Source: Plectonema cf. radiosum LEGE 06105 (GTDB lineage: Bacteria; Cyanobacteriota; Cyanobacteriia; Cyanobacteriales; Nostocaceae). Taken from it: DNA of 64,000 nucleotides. Numbering within the stretch: the stretch's first letter is position 1; each line of letters starts with the position of its first letter. Location of the stretch: positions 28,542 through 92,541 of the forward strand of contig NZ_JADEWL010000014.1 of the NCBI RefSeq assembly GCF_015207665.1, given 5' to 3'. Positions 18,382 through 27,556 of the stretch are shown one piece after another. Position numbers and translations under genes: made by a program. The notes below the pieces were generated by a model, which was not told the origin of the DNA, ran no database searches, and was given only the letters and a program-made list of their open reading frames with translations.

Positions 18382-19067
18382 TCCAATAAAAGTATGAGAA
18401 AAGATGATTTAGACTTAATAATCTCTCCTATTGATTTATCAGGATACTTCCAGCTTTTTACGAAAAACTTAACTATTATTTTTACTTTTATAGCGAAAAA
18501 ATATTTATAATATTTATACAAAGAAAACATCTAGGAACCCTGTTTGATTTTTAAATAAGTTTTAAAGCTTAGGAAACTCTTGACAGGGAACAGTTAAGTG
18601 TACAGCCTTCATTTCAATTTTCAATTAGGATTCCGATCATTTTTAGGTATTCTTTCCTATTAATTTATTCAAGTCTCTCAACTAAAGCCATTCTTTTTGA
18701 GGCGATTCGGCTGCTTGTTTCTAGGACTAAATTTCTCAGCACAAAAATTAAACTTTTGTTAAAAAGAGACTAAATTTATTAAATAGCTAAGAACAACCCT
18801 TTTATTTAACAGAGTTTTTTCATAAATTTGCAGTGACAGACTGATTAAGTAGTATACAAACTACTACAACATCTGACTTTATCTTTTTCCTGGGTCTTGG
18901 AGCAATCGAAAGAACGTTGTTAATAACAATAAGTTGAATAATTCATCTTACAGATTATATTTCTTCTATCAACCTTGTTATTTTTTTGAGATTCTGAGGG
19001 AAATCTATTACTAAACGCTTTCTTTTTCAACGAATCGCTAAGTAAATTCACTACCACGATTAATTTT
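18382..19067. other. Intergenic region with no supported gene
   Basis: About 690 bases of AT-rich DNA between the divergently transcribed GRDP-like gene and the VWA lipoprotein gene. I see no coding frame, RNA gene or clear repeat. Promoters for both genes are expected here but none stands out. Confidence 0.5.
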
Positions 19068-20795
19068 ATGAATAATAAAATATTGAAAAATTGCTGGAAT
19101 CTTTCTATTTGCATTTCCGCTTTAGGTGCTTTATTTCTTAGTGCTTGTACGAATGGAGTCGATTCCGAGCAAGCAAAATCCTATGAAGGGTTTGAAGTCA
19201 AATTTTTAGTTGGAAGCGCTTTAAAAGAATTCTGCGAGCAATCCGCTGAGCAATTTAACGCTACAAAACCCAAACTAGATAACGGTAAAGCTTTCTATCT
19301 GAACTGTGAAGCTAAAGGTAGCGGGGATGTAGTAACACAAGTAACTTCCCTAGCTCAGCAACTTAAAGCGGGAACTCTCCAAGCGGATGATGCGAAATTT
19401 CCCACATTAATTTCCGTAGATGGAGAAATTTACCATTCTCAACTACTTTATCAATTTAATCAAATCTTCCCCGGACAAAATTATATTCCTGAAATTACCG
19501 ATGCACCATTAATTGCAAATAGTCCGATGGTATTTATGGCACCTGCCGACGTTGCCGTAGGATTACGTAAGCAAGAAGATTTATATAAAATATTGATAAC
19601 AGCAAAAAACCATAAAGAAATTGATTCTACTAGTCCGCAATTACCGATTAACTACGTTCATACAGCACCTACTCGCTCCAACTCCGGATTGCAAACACTG
19701 ATAGCACAATTTGCCAGCGTATCAGGGAAAAGACCGGAAGAATTGACAACAGCAGAGGTGCAACAATACCAAACTCAAATTCAGAGTATTCAAAGTAAAG
19801 TCACCCGTTACGGAGTCTCTACCAATGCTTTGGCTACCGACATGGTGAAAAACGGTCCATTTTGGGCTTCCATCGGTTCGGTGTATGAATCATCAGTAAT
19901 TCAAGCCAACTCAAACTTACAACCCGGTCAAACTCGTTACGAAGCAATTTATCCCAAAGCGACATTTACATCAAATATGCGGGCAATTTTACCTAGTGCA
20001 ACTTGGGTAAATGCAGATGAAAAAGCCGCTGCTGAAAAAATTATTGAATATTTAAAGACTCCTCAAATTCAAAAAATTGCCACAGAATTAGGTTTAAGAC
20101 CAGGTGTACCCGGAGTAGAATTAGGTGGGAAATTTACCCCAGAATTTGGTGTTCAAGCAGATGTCAAATATGATTCCCTGCGTCCTCCGCAACCAGAAGT
20201 AGTTGCAGCGATGCTCAAATCTTGGCAAGAGTTTGCGAAGAAGCCTTCACAAGTCGTTGTAGTTGTAGATTCTTCCGGTTCTATGTCAGGTAACAAATTA
20301 CCCGCAGTACAAAATACTTTACGTAATTATATACAAAGCTTGGGACCGAAAGAAGAAATAGCACTAATTGACTTTGATGATCAAATAGGCAACCCAATCA
20401 AAGTTAATGGTACTCCAGAAGGACAAGCCAAAGGAATGGAATTTATCGGTAACTTAAGGGCTGATGGTGGAACCCGATTATTTGATTCAGCATTAGAAGC
20501 ACGTAACTGGTTACAGCAAAATCTTCGTAAAGATGCAATTAACGCTGTAGTTATACTCACAGATGGCGATGATTCTGGTTCCAATATTAATCTGGAAAAA
20601 CTACGTCAAGAATTGGAAAAAAGTAATTTTAACAGCGATAAACGTATAGCCTTTTTCACAGTAGGTTACGGAAAGGAAGGAGAATTCAACCCTGAAGTAC
20701 TTAAACAAATAGCCGAACTCAATGGAGGTTATTATCGCAAAGGAGATCCTGAAAGTATTTCTACATTAATGGCAGATTTACAAGTTGAATTTTAA
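19068..20795 (+). CDS. Lipoprotein with PstS-like binding domain and von Willebrand A domain
   Basis: 575 residues. A lipoprotein signal ends in LSAC (C27). Residues about 43-360 resemble a type II periplasmic binding protein of the phosphate/molybdate-like group (FLVGSALKEFCEQSAEQFN, APTRSNSGLQT at 200-210). Residues about 394-575 are a VWA domain with a complete MIDAS: DSSGS (401-405), T469 and D499 in LTDGDD. The domain pair is known from other bacteria as a substrate-binding and VWA protein; its role is not established. It would be anchored to the outside of the plasma membrane. It heads a same-strand group with the helical protein (21004) and a second binding protein (21817). No permease or ATPase is present. 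Confidence 0.85.
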   Translation: MNNKILKNCWNLSICISALGALFLSACTNGVDSEQAKSYEGFEVKFLVGSALKEFCEQSAEQFNATKPKLDNGKAFYLNCEAKGSGDVVTQVTSLAQQLKAGTLQADDAKFPTLISVDGEIYHSQLLYQFNQIFPGQNYIPEITDAPLIANSPMVFMAPADVAVGLRKQEDLYKILITAKNHKEIDSTSPQLPINYVHTAPTRSNSGLQTLIAQFASVSGKRPEELTTAEVQQYQTQIQSIQSKVTRYGVSTNALATDMVKNGPFWASIGSVYESSVIQANSNLQPGQTRYEAIYPKATFTSNMRAILPSATWVNADEKAAAEKIIEYLKTPQIQKIATELGLRPGVPGVELGGKFTPEFGVQADVKYDSLRPPQPEVVAAMLKSWQEFAKKPSQVVVVVDSSGSMSGNKLPAVQNTLRNYIQSLGPKEEIALIDFDDQIGNPIKVNGTPEGQAKGMEFIGNLRADGGTRLFDSALEARNWLQQNLRKDAINAVVILTDGDDSGSNINLEKLRQELEKSNFNSDKRIAFFTVGYGKEGEFNPEVLKQIAELNGGYYRKGDPESISTLMADLQVEF

Positions 20796-20809
20796 AAAAA
20801 AGTTAGTGG

Positions 20810-20999
20810 TTAGTTGTTAGTGGTTAGTGGTTAGTTGTTAGTTGTTAATTGCTACTTGGTTAAAAGTCTATATGTGTAACAACTCCTAACTCCTAACTCC
20901 TCACTCCTAACTCCTAACTCCTAACTCCTAACTCCTAACTCCTAACTCCTAACTCCTAACTCCTAACTCCTAACTCCTAACTCCTAACTCCTAACTATT
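20810..20999. repeat. Heptamer tandem repeats (GTTAGTG type, then CTCCTAA type)
   Basis: 20810-20850 consists of GTTAGTG/GTTAGTT heptamers; 20881-20997 is an almost perfect array of about 16 CTCCTAA heptamers. It fills the gap between the VWA lipoprotein gene and the next gene. The same CTCCTAA unit is arrayed at 27387-27484 and flanks the element at 23082-23258. Such short tandemly repeated sequences are characteristic of Nostocales genomes. Confidence 0.9.
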
Positions 21000-21003
21000 A
21001 ATT

Positions 21004-21729
21004 ATGAAACTAGCAAACCCTCTTTATTATCCGATTGCAGTATTAGCTGGTGGTGTTGTTCTTGTCGCTGGTGTTCGCTTGGTTGGATTACCTAATTTTA
21101 TTATTTTACCAGCATCCGTAGTAGTAGCTACAGGTGGTGCTGCTGCGATGAAATCGAGAGAACCTGATGCTCAGAAAATTGCTGAGCAGCAAATACAAAA
21201 AGAATTACAACTACTGCAAACCTCCGCTAAAAATTTAGCAGAAAAAGCCGAAACATTACGTCAAGAAGCTAATCAATTATTAAGTCGCGGGACTTTTGAA
21301 ATGAACTTATTAGTAGCCGTACAAGAAGCTTGTCAAAGAGCAATTGAACTACCAATAAAAATTGAAGAATTAGGTAGAAGAATTCATGGAGCTAATTCTT
21401 TATTATCAGTCAATGACTTACAACAACAATTACAAGAAGTCGAAAATAAACGTTCCTCATCTTCAGGTATTGCACGTCAACATTTAGACCAACTTGCCAA
21501 CAGTTTACAACGCAATATTCAGCTAGCAAAAGAAGGACAAAACGCCCGTACCGCACAAATTACGAGCCTTTATACTTTAATTCAAAATTCCGCTGGGATA
21601 TTGCAACAAATCCAAAATAAATTGCGTACCGCTGATTTAACAGATTATCAGCAAATTAGTGAACTACAAGCATCCACCGATGAACTTACTAGTTTACAAG
21701 ATAACTTTGCTTTTCTGGTTCGGAAGTAA
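21004..21729 (+). CDS. Membrane-anchored alpha-helical protein of unknown function
   Basis: 241 residues. The N-terminus has two closely spaced hydrophobic segments (about 10-25 and 30-48), followed by a long, almost wholly helical region from about 55 to 235 rich in Gln, Leu and Glu (EQQIQKELQLLQTSAKNLAE), predicted to be coiled coil. No catalytic motif is visible. The position between the two binding-protein-like genes, all in one direction, suggests a shared assembly; a membrane scaffold is plausible but is inference. The ATG follows directly on the heptamer array, so no ordinary ribosome binding site is visible. Confidence 0.6.
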   Translation: MKLANPLYYPIAVLAGGVVLVAGVRLVGLPNFIILPASVVVATGGAAAMKSREPDAQKIAEQQIQKELQLLQTSAKNLAEKAETLRQEANQLLSRGTFEMNLLVAVQEACQRAIELPIKIEELGRRIHGANSLLSVNDLQQQLQEVENKRSSSSGIARQHLDQLANSLQRNIQLAKEGQNARTAQITSLYTLIQNSAGILQQIQNKLRTADLTDYQQISELQASTDELTSLQDNFAFLVRK

Positions 21730-21816
21730 AAACAGAACAATATGCTCCCACTAAATAGTATATCTGAATCAAAAATCTTTTCTCAGCGTACTCTGCGTCT
21801 CTGCGGTTATTAAAAA

Positions 21817-22935
21817 ATGAAAAAAACTCACTCCAAACCCACAAATCCCGTCTTGACTTCTGCTGGTATTATCATCGCAGCATTAGGTTTAGCTTACATT
21901 CCCATTCCTGGATTGCAGCGAACCGTTATCATCGTTAGCGGCACAGAATTACAAGCACCACTAGAACAACTAGAAGCTAAATTTGAACAAGAAAACCCCG
22001 ATATAAAAATAGAACTTAAATTCCAAGGTTCTCAAGATGCCGTTAGTAAATTTATCGACCAAAAAAACGACTTTAACCCCACAGTTTTAATCCCAGCTTC
22101 CGGGGAATTAATTGATGAATTAAGTCAGCGTTATCAAGCACAAAATAATAGTGAACCCTTTTATAATCAACCCCAACCTATTGCTAAAACCTTACTTGTG
22201 GCAATCGCTTGGTCGGAAAGAGGTAACGCTCTTTTTCCCAACAATTCCTTTTCTTGGCAGCGAGTAGAACAAGCAATGCAAACAAATAATTGGGAAGCCG
22301 TGGGAGGTCAAAAAAATTGGGGTAGCTTCGATTTTTTACTTACAGATCCGACTCGTTCTAATAGCGGTCAAGCAACCTTAAGTTTGTGGGCAATGTCAAA
22401 ACTGAATACTAACAATATCAATAATATTGATTACAATAATCCTGCTATTTCATCGTTATTTAGTACAATTAAAAAATCAGTTTATCAACCACCACGTTCT
22501 ACCGACATTCTTCTGCAAGAGTTTATTGCTCGCGGTCCCAATGACGCTGATGTCGCAACAGTATACGAAAGTATTGCTCTTTCTCGCTGGCAGCAATCCG
22601 GTAAAAATCAAGGTAAACCCTATCAAATTTACTACTTAAATCCCACAGTAGAAACAGTCGCAACCGCTGCAATCGTTCGTCAAAATGTTGATAGTGGAAC
22701 CGCAAATGCAGCGAAAAAATTTGTTGATTTCCTAACTCAACCAGAGCAACAAAAAGTATTCGTACAGTACGGTTTTCGACCTACAGATAATAACATTAAT
22801 TTGCAATCAGTTCCTAATAGTCCTTGGAGTCAGAACATTCCCGGAGCAGAAGTAAATCCATCCGCAAAAACATTACCAGCACCAAATCAAAAAGAAATTG
22901 GAGAAATTAAGCGGTTATGGCAAAGAGTCAATTAA
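21817..22935 (+). CDS. PstS-like substrate-binding protein, membrane-anchored
   Basis: 372 residues. An uncleaved-looking N-terminal helix (about 14-32, no lipobox) is followed by a periplasmic binding protein fold: VSGTELQAPLEQLEAKFEQE near 41-60, LTDPTRSNSGQATLSLWA near 171-188, and a C-terminal FLTQPEQQKVFVQYGFRP. The PTRSNSG ligand loop is shared with the VWA lipoprotein at 19068, so the two are related. Without permease or ATPase genes nearby, a transport role is unsupported. The 30 bases before the ATG contain CTCTGCGTCTCTGCGGTT (21791-21808), a dispersed repeat that replaces any obvious ribosome binding site. Confidence 0.8.
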   Translation: MKKTHSKPTNPVLTSAGIIIAALGLAYIPIPGLQRTVIIVSGTELQAPLEQLEAKFEQENPDIKIELKFQGSQDAVSKFIDQKNDFNPTVLIPASGELIDELSQRYQAQNNSEPFYNQPQPIAKTLLVAIAWSERGNALFPNNSFSWQRVEQAMQTNNWEAVGGQKNWGSFDFLLTDPTRSNSGQATLSLWAMSKLNTNNINNIDYNNPAISSLFSTIKKSVYQPPRSTDILLQEFIARGPNDADVATVYESIALSRWQQSGKNQGKPYQIYYLNPTVETVATAAIVRQNVDSGTANAAKKFVDFLTQPEQQKVFVQYGFRPTDNNINLQSVPNSPWSQNIPGAEVNPSAKTLPAPNQKEIGEIKRLWQRVN

Positions 22936-22937
22936 TT

Positions 22938-22972
22938 TTGGATTTTAGATTTTAGATTTTAGATTTTGGATT
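22938..22972. repeat. TTTTAGA heptamer repeat
   Basis: About four TTTTAGA/TTTTGGA heptamers directly follow the binding-protein stop codon. The reverse complement of the same unit recurs at 27519-27553 beside rpsD. Confidence 0.75.
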
Positions 22973-23081
22973 TATTTCTAAGGTGCGTTATTGCAGAGGG
23001 GGTAACGCCTCATAAAGGGAGTAGGGAGCAGGGAGTAGGCAATAATAACTAATTATTCGCACTTGATATAACTCCTAACTC

Positions 23082-23258
23082 TACCCCTGTTAAGGTGTAC
23101 TAATCTAGTACTAGTCGAAACCCCTATTTTTACGTTAAAGCCCTAATTTTTAAACCCAAAATTTGAGCGTAAAAATTATTTTAGCTTTCAATTTTTAATG
23201 GGTGCGAAGCCCAAACCCTGATTAATACGTGGGAAAAAACTTCACCTTAACAGGGGTA
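23082..23258. mobile_element. 177-bp MITE-like element with 16-bp perfect terminal inverted repeats
   Basis: TACCCCTGTTAAGGTG (23082-23097) is matched by its exact reverse complement CACCTTAACAGGGGTA (23243-23258). The outside flanks are CTCCTAACTC on the left and CTCCTAACTC on the right, both part of a CTCCTAA heptamer array, with CTC as a possible 3-bp target duplication. The 145-bp interior has no coding potential. No transposase is present, so it would be non-autonomous. Confidence 0.7.
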
Positions 23259-23286
23259 CTCCTAACTCCTAACCCTTAACTTATAA

Positions 23287-24663
23287 CTACACTCCAACGG
23301 CAGTTTTCACAACCTTCTTTACAGGTGTGGCAATCATCTTCATTCCTGCGGGTGTCGCTAAAGTCAAACCACGACGTACAGGTTTAACGGGACGTTTATC
23401 AATTCTTGATAATTCATATTGCGATAAAATTGTTGCTAATACCAGCTTCATTTCATACATTGCAAATGCTGAACCGATACAGCGACGATTTCCACCACCA
23501 AAGGGGAAAAATTCATAGGGGCTAAATTGTCTTTCTATAAATCTCTCTGGTTTAAACTGCTTGGATTCCGGGTAAACTTCTTCCCGATGGTGTGCTAAAT
23601 AAATAGCGGGAATTATCCAGGTATGTTTCGGTAATTTATAACCGCCTATTTCAATCGGATTTACTACAATTCTCGGAAAAGCATTCATAGCAATGGGATA
23701 GATACGGAGAGTTTCTTGACAAACTGCTGTTAAATAAGGCAACTTCGCAACTAAACTTGGTTCCGGATTTTCACTTAAATTATTTAATTCTTTTAGTAAT
23801 TTTTCTCGTACTTCGGGCAAATAATCAACCCAGTAAAAAGCCCAGGTTAATGCAGAAGCAGTTGTTTCATGTCCCGCAAATAGCAGCGTCATCAATTCAT
23901 CGCGTAATTCTTCATTTGACATCGCTCCACCATCTTCATAACGTGCAGACATCATCAAACTCAAGATATCTTCGCGATTTTTATCCGATTCGGCACGACG
24001 TTCTTCAATCAAATCATAAATTAAATCATCAATTGAGGAGCGTAAATACAAAACTCTACCCCAAGGACTCCAACTACCCCAATCCTTTTGTAAGAAGCTA
24101 AAAAACAAACTAGCTGATAACAAAGGGGAACTAATAAAATCTAGTAGCAAAGAAATTCGTAGACGAAGTTCATCCAAGCGGTTTCCTTCATCCAAACCAA
24201 ATACAGCTCGTAAAATTACGCTCAAAGTAATTTCCTGCATCGATTCTCGGATATTGAACGGTTTACCACTCCCCCATTTATCGCTTACCCGCTCAGCGAT
24301 TTCCCAGATAGTCATACCATAAGTTCGCATTCTATCTCCGTGAAAAGGAGGAGTCAATAACTTACGCTGACGTTGATGGCGATCGCCATTTAGTAGAATC
24401 AAAGAATTATCCCCAACCAGAAATTTTAATATCGAGTTTCCACCAGTTTTTAAAAAATTAGTATCCGCTGTAAAAATCTGTTCTAGTGCTTCGGGTTGAC
24501 TGAAATAAACCGTATTATTACCATCTTTAGTGGGAAGACTAAAACTATCACCGTAAGCTTGAGCAAAATCCTCCAGGTATTCCAAAGGTTGGAATACAAA
24601 CTTCATCCGTCTAAGAAATATCGGCATTTTCCCGCTGGGAGGCAGATTGTAACTCGATGTCAT
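23287..24663 (-). CDS. Cytochrome P450, CYP110-like
   Basis: 458 residues from the preferred ATG at 24663 (an in-frame upstream ATG at 24717 adds 18 atypical residues). Motifs counted from 24663: AGHETT in helix I (263-268), ETLR (317-320), and the haem loop FGGGNRRCIG with cysteine ligand C395. The start MTSSYNLPPSGKMP is typical of soluble cyanobacterial CYP110 enzymes, which hydroxylate fatty acids, alkanes or terpenoids; the substrate here is unknown. The enzyme needs ferredoxin and a reductase encoded elsewhere. It is a single gene, converging on the binding-protein gene across the MITE-like element. Confidence 0.9.
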   Translation of the reverse strand: MTSSYNLPPSGKMPIFLRRMKFVFQPLEYLEDFAQAYGDSFSLPTKDGNNTVYFSQPEALEQIFTADTNFLKTGGNSILKFLVGDNSLILLNGDRHQRQRKLLTPPFHGDRMRTYGMTIWEIAERVSDKWGSGKPFNIRESMQEITLSVILRAVFGLDEGNRLDELRLRISLLLDFISSPLLSASLFFSFLQKDWGSWSPWGRVLYLRSSIDDLIYDLIEERRAESDKNREDILSLMMSARYEDGGAMSNEELRDELMTLLFAGHETTASALTWAFYWVDYLPEVREKLLKELNNLSENPEPSLVAKLPYLTAVCQETLRIYPIAMNAFPRIVVNPIEIGGYKLPKHTWIIPAIYLAHHREEVYPESKQFKPERFIERQFSPYEFFPFGGGNRRCIGSAFAMYEMKLVLATILSQYELSRIDKRPVKPVRRGLTLATPAGMKMIATPVKKVVKTAVGV

Positions 24664-24717
24664 ATTTATTTGCGATTTTTGACAGGTTAATTTATATTGT
24701 GACGAAAAAAATCTCAA

Positions 24718-25262
24718 CTTGACTGGAAAAGGAGTATGGAGGAGTTAGTAGATAGTGGTTAGTGGTTAGTAGATAGTGGTTAATTATTCTCAAACATCAA
24801 CTAACAACTGTCAACTAACTTCTTCACATGATTTTAGAAATTAAAAAATAAAACTTAAAAAAATGCATATCAAGCAAATAACTGCATTTTATTTTTAACT
24901 CATTAATATTACTGATATTAGATAAAGATTTGACAAAATTATCTGATTTGATGAGCGAAATTAAGTATTTATTTGTATTTTTAATTACTTGTAAAATATG
25001 AAATAAATATTACTAGATTAACTGAAACCCGACAAAAAAGGTCTATTAAAATATCAAACATAGTCGCAAATAGCAAGAAAAAAACGGTTATTTTGAGGAT
25101 AATGTGGCAACTTTTTAAACTGTACTAAGGGCTAACAAATCAGTGCAGATTCACTGTACGGTAATCGTATATACCCCTAGTGACAAAGTAAAAAAATTAA
25201 AAAGAGGGAGTTAGTTATTCAGAGTTATCTACTGATAAAAGTTCATTTAAATGGAGTGAAAA
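24718..25262. other. Intergenic region with GTGGTTA heptamers
   Basis: 24741-24782 holds imperfect AGTGGTT/AGTAGAT heptamers. The remainder is AT-rich and carries the upstream regions of two divergent genes. I see no gene here. Confidence 0.6.
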
Positions 25263-27251
25263 ATGGATACTAAAATCAACCAGTTAGATAATAGTAATCT
25301 TCACCAAAATTCCATCTCGTCGGTACCGAACAACCCTCTACCTCAGTCTCCTACAAATAATAATTTAGATATTTCCGCTGCTACCTATTTGGGTGGAAAA
25401 GAGGATGATTTTACCAATGCGGTAGATATTTCCCTTGATGGTAATTTTGTAATTGTGGGAGGTTCCTTAAAAAACTCGAACCTAGGAGGGAAAGAGACTA
25501 AGCTCCTTGGTGGTGGAGACGGAAGCATTATCCGTTACGACTCTCGAACTAATCAAGCCGTTACTACAACTCTTTTACCAGGAAAAGTACTAGATTTAGA
25601 AGTCTCCAAAAATGGAGAGATTGCTGTCGCTTATCAGGGTGGAATAGCTGTACTAAATGCTGATGCGACAAAGGTAAAATGGAGCAAATCTCTGAGTAAT
25701 GTTTCTCGGATAGCGATTTCCGATGGTGGTAAAGTCGGTGTTGTTAGAGATATCCAAGGTGCAGACAGAGCTTATCTATTCGACGGTAAAGGACAGCAAC
25801 TCAAAGAATGGAGTACCAACAGCAGCAAACGCCAGTTTAATGATATAGCTGTTACCGACCAAAATGGAGGTATGGTAATTGCAACGGGGTTCGAGCAAAA
25901 AACCAAGATTTTACAAGTTGCATTTACTCAAGCATGGTCATACAACGGAGCAAATCTCTGGAAAAACTATGACTTTGACAATAAAGACATTTACAAAGAA
26001 AAATTGATGGCTGATACACGAGGACAGCGTGTAGCTATCGGACGTGATGGACAGCTATATTCTTCATATTACGTCAATGGTGGTACTGGTTTTTCTATTT
26101 TCTATCGCGATCCTTTGGATTTATCAGAAAAACTGACCAAGGATAGAAAAATCGAAACAGATAAATATAACAGTCCTACCAACGTCAGTTCAGTAAAAAT
26201 GACTTGGTACGGTCGTTACGACCTCAAAACTGGTGATTTAGTTAAAGGTCAATCTTTATTAAGTCGTCTGAACAGTGGTAAAGGTAATTCAGTCGATGTA
26301 AATTCAATTACAGCCACAGAAGATGGTACCGTAATTCTGGCTGGAGGTGCAGGAGCTAGGATTGCCAATCGAGACCAACAGACTATTGAAGGAAAACCAG
26401 TAAGTGATTATGCTGGTTTTGAGGGATATATTGCCATCATTAGTCCAGATTTGCAAAAAAGACTTTCATGGACACCAATTACAGATAGTGATGGAGCTGT
26501 AGCCGCATTTCGTAATGGTAAAACAGCAGTTGTGACAACTACTGACTTTAAAGGAGGTCAAATTACTCACAACGCTATCCAAGATAAAGCAGGTGGTAAA
26601 AATGACTGGTATCTGGTGGTAATTGGTGGAAATGATGCACCTCCGAAGACAACATCACCTACCCCACAAAATAGTCCCTTAACCCCTCCAGAAAATCAAA
26701 TTCCCCTATTTGGAGATGATACTAATAATGGGACTGTTGATACATCTTCAGACTTAGAGAATACTCCCGATTCCCTTAATATTTCCATCAATGGAATAAC
26801 TCAAAGTGAAAAAGTTTTATCCTACGGTGGTGCAAGTCAAAACCCAAACTTAATTGCAACTATTAGCAACAAGAATGAATTGCAGTTAGAAAAAAACGGT
26901 TGGAGACGCTTGGATATTACCGGGTATGAAATCACTGAGAATACTTTACTCAAATTTGAATTTGCGGGTAATGGCAAAGCTGAAATTCAGGGTATCGGCT
27001 TCGATAATGATAATCGGATTAAATCCAAACCAGATAGTGGAAATTTCTTCCAAATTGATGGCAGCCAAAGCTGGGGTATCGAAGATTTAGACGACTATAT
27101 TGTTGGTTCCGACAACGGATTCACACAGTATTCCATTGCTGTAGGGGATTTCTTTACTGGTCAATTTGACTTCTTAACTATCGCTAACGACCATGATGTA
27201 GCAACTCCAACAGCAGTTGGACAATTCAAAAATATTGAACTTATTGGTTAA
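25263..27251 (+). CDS. Large beta-rich protein, SBBP-like repeats, possibly surface exposed
   Basis: 662 residues, no Sec signal visible. Residues about 33-455 contain repeated strands of beta-propeller type; ATYLGGKEDDFTNAVDISLD (36-55) resembles SBBP repeats. A Pro/Thr/Asn-rich linker (about 455-500) leads to a compact C-terminal domain (about 505-662; WRRLDITGYEIT, SQSWGIEDLDDYIVG, FDFLTIANDHD) that I do not recognise but which looks like a separate carbohydrate- or calcium-binding sandwich. The N-terminal 30 residues are Asn/Ser/Pro-rich and disordered. The start ATG follows TGGAGTGAAAA. It is a single gene, ended by the 15-bp-stem hairpin at 27274. Function unknown. Confidence 0.6.
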   Translation: MDTKINQLDNSNLHQNSISSVPNNPLPQSPTNNNLDISAATYLGGKEDDFTNAVDISLDGNFVIVGGSLKNSNLGGKETKLLGGGDGSIIRYDSRTNQAVTTTLLPGKVLDLEVSKNGEIAVAYQGGIAVLNADATKVKWSKSLSNVSRIAISDGGKVGVVRDIQGADRAYLFDGKGQQLKEWSTNSSKRQFNDIAVTDQNGGMVIATGFEQKTKILQVAFTQAWSYNGANLWKNYDFDNKDIYKEKLMADTRGQRVAIGRDGQLYSSYYVNGGTGFSIFYRDPLDLSEKLTKDRKIETDKYNSPTNVSSVKMTWYGRYDLKTGDLVKGQSLLSRLNSGKGNSVDVNSITATEDGTVILAGGAGARIANRDQQTIEGKPVSDYAGFEGYIAIISPDLQKRLSWTPITDSDGAVAAFRNGKTAVVTTTDFKGGQITHNAIQDKAGGKNDWYLVVIGGNDAPPKTTSPTPQNSPLTPPENQIPLFGDDTNNGTVDTSSDLENTPDSLNISINGITQSEKVLSYGGASQNPNLIATISNKNELQLEKNGWRRLDITGYEITENTLLKFEFAGNGKAEIQGIGFDNDNRIKSKPDSGNFFQIDGSQSWGIEDLDDYIVGSDNGFTQYSIAVGDFFTGQFDFLTIANDHDVATPTAVGQFKNIELIG

Positions 27252-27273
27252 CTGATCGGAATATACCCAAACT

Positions 27274-27340
27274 AAAAACCGGGTTTCTAAAGTAAAAATC
27301 AAGTTTTTGAAACTTAAATTTTGCAAGAAACCCGGTTTTT
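27274..27340 (+). terminator. Strong hairpin after the beta-propeller-like gene
   Basis: AAAAACCGGGTTTCT (27274-27288) pairs perfectly with AGAAACCCGGTTTTT (27326-27340); the loop can form a second small stem (AAGTTT/AAACTT). It lies 22 bases after the stop and ends in a T-run, so a Rho-independent terminator is likely. Confidence 0.75.
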
Positions 27341-27386
27341 TTGGTGTTTTTAAGAATTGACAAAGGTTTAGAGAACAATTCAAATT

Positions 27387-27553
27387 ACTAACTCCTAACT
27401 CCTAACTCCTAACTCCTAACTTTTAACTCCTAACTCCTAACTCCTAACTCCTAACTCCTAACTCCTAACTCCTAACTCCTAACTTTGAAACTTTCAGATT
27501 TTGGATTAGATTCTAAGATGCAAAATCTAAAATCTAAAATCCAAAATCTAAAA
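27387..27553. repeat. CTCCTAA heptamer array and AAAATCT heptamers
   Basis: 27387-27484 holds about 14 CTCCTAA units with one interrupted unit (27419-27426). 27519-27553 holds AAAATCT/AAAATCC heptamers ending three bases before the rpsD stop codon. The two arrays are of different sequence but equal period. Confidence 0.9.
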
Positions 27554-27556
27554 TTG

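Noticed and set aside
20881..20997. Possible CRISPR array
   Set aside because: The repeats are contiguous heptamers with no spacers and no cas gene nearby.
19068..22935. Phosphate-uptake operon
   Set aside because: There is no PstA, PstB or PstC, and the domains are fused to VWA or placed beside a scaffold-like protein.
24664..24717. 18-residue N-terminal extension of the P450
   Set aside because: The sequence is unlike P450 starts, and MTSSYNLPPSG at 24663 is the typical beginning.
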